Below are positions 23,493-29,202 of a stretch of 29,202 nucleotides of DNA, piece after piece; the first letter of the stretch is position 1; every line of letters begins with the position of its first letter. The DNA comes from Sulfolobaceae archaeon (lineage in GTDB: Archaea; Thermoproteota; Thermoprotei_A; Sulfolobales; Sulfolobaceae). The stretch covers positions 1 through 29,202 of the forward strand of contig JAPYVG010000023.1 in assembly GCA_028277025.1 (NCBI GenBank), in the 5' to 3' direction. Position numbers and translations under genes: made by a program. The notes under the pieces are model-generated. The model saw only the letters and a list, made by a program, of their open reading frames with translations. It did not search any database and had not been told where the DNA came from.

Positions 23493-25948
23493 ATTCCCAC
23501 CCTAAAAGACTTCAATACAAAATAATAGTCTAATAATGGGAAGATGAAGCTGTTAACCCCGTCCTTTATTACTTTGCTAATTATCTTAGAGTCAACACTC
23601 CCGTCCTCACTCCTAACCCTTTGCCTTATCATATAAGCGATCACTTTATATACGTTCTCTTCATCACTAGCATAATTTACTACGTCCTCTAAGGGTCTTA
23701 AAGCCTCTCTCACTTTCTCCTCCCACTTCTCTCTCTCCTTATCGTCCTTATATACGATATAATTATTGAGCCCAACCATGTCCAATAGATCCTTCACCTT
23801 CTCCATATCGTTCTTTATTACCATAAACCCCCTCTTCTTGTTCCAGTAATTTATCATCCTAGTTACAACACCCGTTGTTGCTAAAGTGGTAGAGAAGACA
23901 GTAATTGCAATAGAGTTGGGCGATGGTCTACCTTCTATTTTCGAACTCTCCATCAACTCGTTAGCAGCCTGGTAAGCGAACTGGATCGGGTGAGTCGGTT
24001 TGACAGCTATTACCCCCACCTTGAATGTGAAGCCAGTGTACTCCTTTGCTTTACTGAATAGGGAGACCGCAAAGGGTACTGCAATTCTTGAAGGAAGTAT
24101 TAGGAACACGTCGTCCCCTCCCAAGTACATAACCCCGGCTAATACTCTTGCTATCAAGTCTTCGTCGTTTAGTTCCTTAACAGACTCTCTAAAGGCCTTC
24201 TTAACACCGTAGTCCAGTTTGAAGCTCCTATCTACGAAGTCTGAGAAAGTGGCCACGGACTTAAATATCTCACCCCCGTTATTACCATCAGCCTTAAGTA
24301 GTGCTACGTATTTTGTGTCGTCCTCTTTCTCGTAACCAGCAATGAATTCCATCGCGTTCTCGAGTAACTTGTCCTCATTACTGAACATCTCAAACCTTTT
24401 AGCAAGTTCTGAGGGACGTATCTCTTTACCGTCCACACGGTATGCAGAAGACACCTTAGCTGAAAAACTCCTATTCCTAGACAGCATTCTAACAGTATAA
24501 CATCTATCACACAACTCTTCATCCCCTTCTTTATGAGACGCTGGCCTAATACCGCAACTGGTACAAACTTTATGGAGGCCGTAAGAGTAAACTTTTTCCT
24601 CCCACGCCGTCCTTTCGGGTGAAACCATGTGATACCAGACAGTACGATAGTTCAATACTTTACCGTTAACCATTAAGGGGGCCCTCTTAACAACGAGCTT
24701 AACATCTAACTCCTTTATTGGTATCATCTCGGGGAATTTCACGTCTTTCCTAACTATCACGTATGAATGTCCCCCATAAGCTGAAAGAAGGGCCTCTGCC
24801 GGGATCTTGGTCTTACCGTTTATACTGTCTAAGTAAGCTATAGCGTAAGCCGAAACCAAAAAATCTACTAAGAAACTGGCCATGGATAAGTCCCTAAGCT
24901 TGGGGAAATCTGTTATGAACTTCTGCACTCCCGGGAAGTCTATGTATAAAACCCAGGCGTCACAAGAGTTGTTGCTCATGCACTCTCTTATCTCGTCTTC
25001 TGATACATCGTCAGCTATACTTACGCTTTTAACGTCTTTCAAATCCCAATAGGTGGCCTTGGGGTTTACACTCTTTAATATGACTTTGTAAAGGCTTATG
25101 GACAACTCCTCGTACTGCTTTTTATCTTTAAAGCATTCAGACGCTTCCGCGGCTGGCTTATTATAACAATCCTTAAGCCTATCACCCAACACGTCCAATA
25201 CTACTTTACTTAGCCTATCGATTGAAGACGATAACCTGTCTGCATTTTCTACTATCGAGAAATAATCGCTGTGATGCCCCTCCACTAACTCCCTAATCCT
25301 CTCAAACTCCTCCCTAATGCAAGTTTCCTCAACGCCTTTATACAACTCTTCCATTATATCTTTTGCTTCTTTGACGTGGTGCTCCGGGTTAGTTAATTTA
25401 CCTATGTCATGAATTAAAGAAGCTATCCTCAAGTAGTTTAAGTCAACTGAACCGCTCTGTAAAACCCAACTCAACAAAGAAGTCATCTGCAAATGGCTGG
25501 CTAAAGAAGTGAAGTTAAACCCTGGTCTGGTATCTGCCGGTGTGTTAAGCAACGCATCATAAACTTTCTCTAAGCTGGAGATATAACGGAATAGATCTGA
25601 TAAATCCTTTCTCTCCTCGTCAAGGTCGTTAATGAAGTCCTTTAAACTACTTAACTTGAACTCCTTGTAATGCCTTGCTATTACATAAGTGAAAAAGTAC
25701 TCAAAAGGCGTTACCGCGTATTTTGATTCCGTATAAACCGGTGGGAGTATCATAGGTAATTTAAACACGGAAGTTAGAGCATCCGCAATAATGTCAATCG
25801 CGATTTTACCTTTTCCATTACTTAGCCTACAAGCGAACTCGGCAATACTCTCAAATGCCCTGATAAAGTCCTCTAATGCTCTCTTATTGAACTCCTCATC
25901 TACAAACTTAACTTTCATTTCTGGTAAAAGTAGCTTACCCCTAATCAC
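23489..25948 (-). CDS. cas10: Cas10, type III-D, with HD nuclease and GGDD cyclase motifs
   Basis: 819 residues, start GTG. N-terminal HD domain: His180-Asp181 in ASLIHDIGKL, with His152 before and HH224-225 after. A degenerate first palm follows, with YGGHSYV near 391. Four Cys (C462, C465, C480, C483) form a zinc ribbon. The second palm has Asp554 (LLKADGNNGG) and the cyclase motif MYLGGDDVFLIL at 608-619. Helical C-terminal domain. In type III systems Cas10 makes cyclic oligoadenylate through GGDD and can cut ssDNA through HD; both sites look intact. The GTG overlaps the end of a 51-codon ORF, and the stop overlaps the next Cas7 by 4 bp. It is the large subunit of this complex. Confidence 0.95.
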   Translation of the reverse strand: MIRGKLLLPEMKVKFVDEEFNKRALEDFIRAFESIAEFACRLSNGKGKIAIDIIADALTSVFKLPMILPPVYTESKYAVTPFEYFFTYVIARHYKEFKLSSLKDFINDLDEERKDLSDLFRYISSLEKVYDALLNTPADTRPGFNFTSLASHLQMTSLLSWVLQSGSVDLNYLRIASLIHDIGKLTNPEHHVKEAKDIMEELYKGVEETCIREEFERIRELVEGHHSDYFSIVENADRLSSSIDRLSKVVLDVLGDRLKDCYNKPAAEASECFKDKKQYEELSISLYKVILKSVNPKATYWDLKDVKSVSIADDVSEDEIRECMSNNSCDAWVLYIDFPGVQKFITDFPKLRDLSMASFLVDFLVSAYAIAYLDSINGKTKIPAEALLSAYGGHSYVIVRKDVKFPEMIPIKELDVKLVVKRAPLMVNGKVLNYRTVWYHMVSPERTAWEEKVYSYGLHKVCTSCGIRPASHKEGDEELCDRCYTVRMLSRNRSFSAKVSSAYRVDGKEIRPSELAKRFEMFSNEDKLLENAMEFIAGYEKEDDTKYVALLKADGNNGGEIFKSVATFSDFVDRSFKLDYGVKKAFRESVKELNDEDLIARVLAGVMYLGGDDVFLILPSRIAVPFAVSLFSKAKEYTGFTFKVGVIAVKPTHPIQFAYQAANELMESSKIEGRPSPNSIAITVFSTTLATTGVVTRMINYWNKKRGFMVIKNDMEKVKDLLDMVGLNNYIVYKDDKEREKWEEKVREALRPLEDVVNYASDEENVYKVIAYMIRQRVRSEDGSVDSKIISKVIKDGVNSFIFPLLDYYFVLKSFRVGI

Positions 25949-26096
25949 TTCTCCTCACCTTCATCTCAAAATAGGATATATCCTTAAACTGGAGAACATT
26001 ACCTAACTCCTCCCCCTCAACGACATAAAGGTATTGTCCTTCATCCTCACAGTCTAAGTCTATCCTTAAGTCAAACCTTATACATAATTTTACCAT
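25941..26096 (-). CDS. 51-residue ORF between cas7 and cas10
   Basis: It starts with ATG at 26096, two bases after the stop of the upstream Cas7 gene, with GGTGAGG as ribosome site. It ends with TAG at 25941-25943, overlapping the GTG of cas10. The product is MVKLCIRFDLRIDLDCEDEG, then QYLYVVEGEELGNVLQFKDI and SYFEMKVRRSD: probably an all-beta mini-protein, acidic in the middle and basic at the end. It exactly fills the only gap in the operon and has good ribosome-site spacing, which argues that it is translated. I do not recognise it. It may be a small accessory subunit or serve to couple translation into cas10. Confidence 0.6.
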   Translation of the reverse strand: MVKLCIRFDLRIDLDCEDEGQYLYVVEGEELGNVLQFKDISYFEMKVRRSD

Positions 26097-26098
26097 CC

Positions 26099-26887
26099 TC
26101 ACCACTCCTCGTTAAAGTCTTTAGGTCTGTAAGCGTTAATAAAAGCTGAAACCGATTTACTGACGTCGAAGTTAGATGAAGTTACTGTGGCCTTAACTCT
26201 CCCGAACCTTCTGTCGGAATACTTAAATCTACCAAGTAAGACAACTTTATTACCGTTAGGCCTTATCCCTAGGCCGTAAAACACCATCCCGACCTCGACC
26301 TCGTTCTTAATTAACCCCCTAATACTGCCCTGGAACTCTGCCCCCTTTTTCACGACTTCAAGATCGTTTACTACAGCTGTCTCCCCCTTAAGAAGCACAG
26401 CATCTGAAAAGCTTACCCTACTCCCTAATCCCATATTTCCTAATAAGTCACATACCGGGCAAACGTTGGGAAACTTTTCCGGATCAAATCTGTCTGAGTG
26501 CTTTTTCACAGGGTGGAAGATCCTAACATATGTAGCAGAAGAGTTTGTGCTCGGTGCATCAACTATATAACACGACTGTGGGAGGGATAACTCTAACCTA
26601 CTCCTCACCAACCCCTTTATGGTACTCCCTGGTATCACAATTTTTCCGCCTGCCCTAGAAAATGATTTGAAAGTAGTGATACTAACGTTAGGCAATTTAC
26701 CGTACTTAATGAAGTCCTCAATGTCCTTTTCCTCAATTTTACTACTAGATATCCCAACGTTACCCGAGCCTACGTGAAGGAAGTCACTGACAACTACTAT
26801 GCGAATACTTGCCGTAAATTGTTTCAAATTCTTGTCGTTCCTACTTGTGTAGTGAGCCCTCTGGATAGGGGATCTTTGCACTATCAA
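26099..26887 (-). CDS. cas7: Cas7-like RAMP subunit with long insertion, no loop Asp
   Basis: Up to 262 residues. The first possible start is a TTG at 26887, but a GTG at 26881 has better spacing (7 nt) to GAGGTG. DFLHVGSGNVGISSSKIEE opens the RAMP loop, which is ~15 residues longer than in its relatives (IEDFIKYGKLPNVSITTF) before IVIPGSTIKGLVRSRL. CPVCDLLGNMG is the CxxC metal motif. FGRVKATVTSS lies near the end. No Asp is at the usual cutting position. Its N-terminus overlaps the previous gene by ~40 bp. It may be the Csm5-like end subunit or a specialised backbone copy. Confidence 0.8.
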   Translation of the reverse strand: MIVQRSPIQRAHYTSRNDKNLKQFTASIRIVVVSDFLHVGSGNVGISSSKIEEKDIEDFIKYGKLPNVSITTFKSFSRAGGKIVIPGSTIKGLVRSRLELSLPQSCYIVDAPSTNSSATYVRIFHPVKKHSDRFDPEKFPNVCPVCDLLGNMGLGSRVSFSDAVLLKGETAVVNDLEVVKKGAEFQGSIRGLIKNEVEVGMVFYGLGIRPNGNKVVLLGRFKYSDRRFGRVKATVTSSNFDVSKSVSAFINAYRPKDFNEEW

Positions 26888-27707
26888 ACACCTCTATTAA
26901 TGGTCTCATCTTCTCGAAAAACTCATCACCTTTAAACTCTTTATTATACTCTACACTTACTTCCTTATCCTCATCACCCACCTTAGTTACACCCTCATTC
27001 TTTAAGGTAAGCCTCTCGAACTTCACAAGCCCAAAACCCCTACTTTTATGTCCGCCGATTTGCACGTAACCATCATGGATCCACTTCATAATCTTTATGA
27101 GGTAACCTAAGACGTAATTAGGTAAGTTCTGCCCGATAACCTTGAAGTTGAACTTACTCCCTGGCTCTACAAACTCTACTGTAACTAGAGCTCTTCTTGC
27201 AGCAGCCCCCTCAGTCCTACTTATCGCCACCATGGTCCTACTACCTAAAGTGAAGAGATAGTTTCCCTTTTCGTCCTTCAGGGGGTAGGAGTCTAGGAAC
27301 CTAGCAGAACCTACTACACTCATAGTTCCGAAGGTCTTACAGTTTATGCAAGTATATCTCCAGAACAAGTCTATTGCCTTGCTTTTATCTTTAGGTATAG
27401 CTTGCTGAAATTCATTCGATAATTTCCTTAACTCTAAGCAATTGTCCCTCCCGACACCACTACAGACTTCTAACCCCCTTTCCCTCGCTATCCTTTCCCC
27501 GGTACTCCTAAACACGCCCTTCCATGAAGAACCCGGAATTACTGGAATTCCCCGTGAGTCTTTTAACACTTGATCCCTAGCCACACTGGCTGGGTCGAAG
27601 TCCCCTTTCCCAGCACCTATCCTTAAGGGGGAGATTACTTCTATAACGCCTTCTATTACGTTAACCCTTTTCACCACGTCCTTCCTTATGAAGGTGTAAT
27701 CAACCAT
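26841..27707 (-). CDS. cas7: Cas7 (Csm3-like) subunit with candidate catalytic Asp
   Basis: 288 residues. [20 protein letters not shown] is followed by Asp45, and [20 protein letters not shown] comes 12 residues later, the geometry of RNA-cutting Csm3 loops. [10 protein letters not shown] is the CxxC metal motif. [20 protein letters not shown] forms the thumb region, and [18 protein letters not shown] is the closing glycine-rich loop. The last ~50 residues are acidic and may be an extra tail. GAGGTGA lies about 9 nt before the ATG. It overlaps the neighbouring Cas7 genes at both ends, fitting coupled translation of a multi-subunit complex. Confidence 0.87.
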   Translation of the reverse strand: MVDYTFIRKDVVKRVNVIEGVIEVISPLRIGAGKGDFDPASVARDQVLKDSRGIPVIPGSSWKGVFRSTGERIARERGLEVCSGVGRDNCLELRKLSNEFQQAIPKDKSKAIDLFWRYTCINCKTFGTMSVVGSARFLDSYPLKDEKGNYLFTLGSRTMVAISRTEGAAARRALVTVEFVEPGSKFNFKVIGQNLPNYVLGYLIKIMKWIHDGYVQIGGHKSRGFGLVKFERLTLKNEGVTKVGDEDKEVSVEYNKEFKGDEFFEKMRPLIEVFDSAKIPYPEGSLHK

Positions 27708-28399
27708 GAAGGTTTCACCTCTTGAAGTTTCAGTAAGTCCCCTTTACTTAAGTAGAACTTGGGCTGGGTGAGTTTAATTAGACCGAAACCGGTCGTCTTC
27801 CTCGCCCCTATGAATATCCCTTGTATCATTGAGTTTATTAGGAAACGCATTACTTCCACAGCCTTAGCCTTCCACTCTGTTACTTCACCGTTTATGAAGT
27901 CTAAGTTGTAAACGAACATGGTGAACTTGAATTTCCCCCCAGGTTCCACGAAATCTAAAGAATAAAGGTGTCCAGGTAACTGCCCTCCGAAAACCCTGTC
28001 TATGGCGACCATAGTCCTCTGACTTATTGTGTACTCCTCAGCTATAGCGTCTAAAATATAAACCCTACCAGACAAGTCCTTAAACCCGAAAATGATACAA
28101 GGTATACAGTACTTTCCGCCTTCACAACTCTCGCACTTCTCGTCATCAATATCACAAACTTTATTGTACTTATCCTCAGTCCAGCTTTTTACGTAAGCTT
28201 CTGCTAAACTCCTCAGAGCCCCTTTAAGCGAGGAACCGGGGATTATTGGTTTCCCGTTTATGGTCAAGAGGGGATTGTCTGTAATTGACGTGAAGGTTTG
28301 AGTCTTACCGCTTCCCACTCTCAGCGGAGTTTCGTTAACTAAGTAACCTTCAACCTTTATTATGCTGGTTATCCTGTCTAAGTCGTAACAGTCAGACAT
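27686..28399 (-). CDS. cas7: Cas7 (Csm3-like) subunit with candidate catalytic Asp
   Basis: 237 residues. [20 protein letters not shown] carries Asp41, 12 residues before [17 protein letters not shown], the best match to Csm3 in the operon. [17 protein letters not shown] is a Cys-rich metal site. [20 protein letters not shown] is the thumb region. [14 protein letters not shown] is the final glycine-rich loop. Csm3 subunits form the backbone along the crRNA and cut bound target RNA. It begins 4 nt after the small-subunit stop with GAGGTGAAAG as ribosome site. Confidence 0.9.
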   Translation of the reverse strand: MSDCYDLDRITSIIKVEGYLVNETPLRVGSGKTQTFTSITDNPLLTINGKPIIPGSSLKGALRSLAEAYVKSWTEDKYNKVCDIDDEKCESCEGGKYCIPCIIFGFKDLSGRVYILDAIAEEYTISQRTMVAIDRVFGGQLPGHLYSLDFVEPGGKFKFTMFVYNLDFINGEVTEWKAKAVEVMRFLINSMIQGIFIGARKTTGFGLIKLTQPKFYLSKGDLLKLQEVKPSWLITPS

Positions 28400-28403
28400 T
28401 CTT

Positions 28404-28775
28404 TCACCTCATTTTTTCAGCTAACTTCCTCACCAGTTCGTCAAACCTTTTCACGTTCTCTATTTCTCTCCTATCCACGTTTACCCCGGTTATTGCCTCA
28501 TACAACCACTTTAAGTAACCTAAGTAAAGTAGGGCTTGGTCTAAGTTAAGGGTGGAAAGGGTTGAAAGTAACTCTTTTCCGGTCTCTGGATTAATTTCAT
28601 GTCTCCCTATTTGCCTTAATATATAAGCTTCTAATTCCTTTACGTTCCTAGTACTCTGTAGAAAGGTCAGTAAGTTATTCACGGTAGTTTTATCAACCTT
28701 ATCATCAGGCTTCGTTGCCTTGATCGCAGCAACTGTTGCCTTGTCCAACAAGAGATCTTCTGTGACCGCGGTCAT
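28404..28775 (-). CDS. cas11: Small subunit (Cas11/Csm2-like) of type III-D complex
   Basis: 123 residues, predicted all-helical: [16 protein letters not shown], then [40 protein letters not shown] and [17 protein letters not shown]. Sequence in this family is poorly conserved, so the call rests on size, helical character, and its place as first gene of the operon, as in the S. solfataricus III-D locus. Small subunits form the inner filament of the complex and help hold target RNA. The ATG at 28775 is probably leaderless, with a TATA-like element 21-32 nt upstream. Confidence 0.75.
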   Translation of the reverse strand: MTAVTEDLLLDKATVAAIKATKPDDKVDKTTVNNLLTFLQSTRNVKELEAYILRQIGRHEINPETGKELLSTLSTLNLDQALLYLGYLKWLYEAITGVNVDRREIENVKRFDELVRKLAEKMR

Positions 28776-28795
28776 TGGGTATTTTAAAAACCTAG

Positions 28796-28807
28796 ACTTT
28801 AATAAAG
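28796..28807 (-). promoter_or_regulatory. TATA-like box of the CRISPR III-D operon
   Basis: On the coding strand CTTTATTAAAGT lies 21-32 nt before the ATG of the first gene. It is the only good promoter-like signal I see for the whole 8.7-kb unit; the other genes touch or overlap. Confidence 0.45.
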
Positions 28808-28830
28808 ATTACTATCCGTATTTAAGAGTT

Positions 28831-29095
28831 TAAAATGATTTTCACTTGTCTATTTACTTTGAAGTTCGCCTAGACAGTTTTTTCCTCTATTGTCTCTTTT
28901 TCGAGGGCGTTGAAAGTATTATCATTACTTTACTTCTGTGTTATTGAGCAAAACTGTTTTAAAAAGAAAGGTTTTCCAGCAGACTTGTCATACAATGATT
29001 GTACCGCCATCACGTTCAGTATATAAGGATGGCGAACAAAAGGAATTTTTTCTGAAGGAGTGTAAAATGATTAACATTACAGCAGTTATGGGACT
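28831..29095. other. Intergenic region with inverted repeat
   Basis: No gene seen. CGCCATC (29005-29011) and GATGGCG (29028-29034) form a 7-bp inverted repeat with a 16-nt spacer. It lies between the operon promoter and the 3' end of a possible transposase gene, so it could be an operator, a terminator stem or part of an element end. Confidence 0.35.
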
Positions 29096-29202
29096 TTAAC
29101 GTAACTTAAAGATTTTCATCAGTCCAGGCGGTCCGCCTAAATAACGTTCAACGAACTTGAGAAACGCCTCCACGCTCCTCAGGTTAAGCTCACTCACCAG
29201 TT
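29096..29202 (-). CDS. 3' end of a gene running off the right edge, possibly a transposase
   Basis: From the right edge the minus strand reads LVSELNLRSVEAFLKFVERY, then LGGPPGLMKIFKLR, and stops at 29096. Only ~35 residues are in the window. The end is reminiscent of the C-termini of some Sulfolobus transposases, but I cannot assign a family. No start or catalytic motif is visible here. Confidence 0.4.
   Translation of the reverse strand, partial: LVSELNLRSVEAFLKFVERYLGGPPGLMKIFKLR

Overview
The window is AT-rich archaeal DNA, most likely from a member of the Sulfolobales. TATA-like boxes (TTTAAA/TTTATAAA) lie about 22-34 nt before many starts that have almost no leader, while genes inside operons carry GAGGTG-type ribosome sites. 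There is an archaeal single-ORF IS1-type element remnant, fragments of Sulfolobales-type DNA polymerase B2 (dpo2), and a type III-D CRISPR operon laid out like that of Saccharolobus solfataricus. No rRNA, tRNA or CRISPR array was found.

Left part (1-6.5 kb): surface and membrane genes. A partial membrane protein runs off the left edge. A fused 4-TM / zinc-ribbon / Pro-Gln linker / TM / ectodomain protein follows, then a membrane-anchored Ser/Thr kinase split by a frameshift, another membrane protein, a degraded IS1-family transposase and a small hypothetical gene.

Middle-left (6.5-11.1 kb): a rearranged, decaying locus. The C-terminal two thirds of dpo2 lie in pieces on the minus strand (7079-7949), followed by the broken remains of the next gene. 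The N-terminal domain of dpo2 lies about 2 kb away on the opposite strand (9997-10383). Re-inverting about 7.95-10.38 kb would put the two parts in order and orientation. A truncated zinc-ribbon/GRAM-like protein, a two-lobed hypothetical protein and a 5'-truncated phospholipase-D-like protein sit in between.

Middle (11.1-18.2 kb): a large secreted beta-propeller protein with 14 repeats, two further zinc-ribbon/P-Q-linker membrane proteins, a PH-like membrane protein with an inverted truncated copy of itself, and two heavily decayed genes (an aldo/keto reductase and an unrecognised one).

Right part (18.2-28.8 kb): a small winged-helix-like gene converges on an unrecognised gene. Then comes one minus-strand type III-D CRISPR effector operon, transcribed from about 28.8 to 20.1 kb with overlapping or nearly touching genes: small subunit (Cas11-like), three Cas7-like subunits, an unannotated 51-residue ORF, Cas10 with HD and GGDD motifs, a fourth Cas7, Csx10, a fifth Cas7, and last a CARF-PIN fusion. 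By family knowledge, Cas10 would make cyclic oligoadenylate when the complex binds target RNA, and the CARF-PIN protein would be the RNase it activates. No adaptation genes, cas6 or repeat array are present. The right edge holds the 3' end of what may be a transposase.
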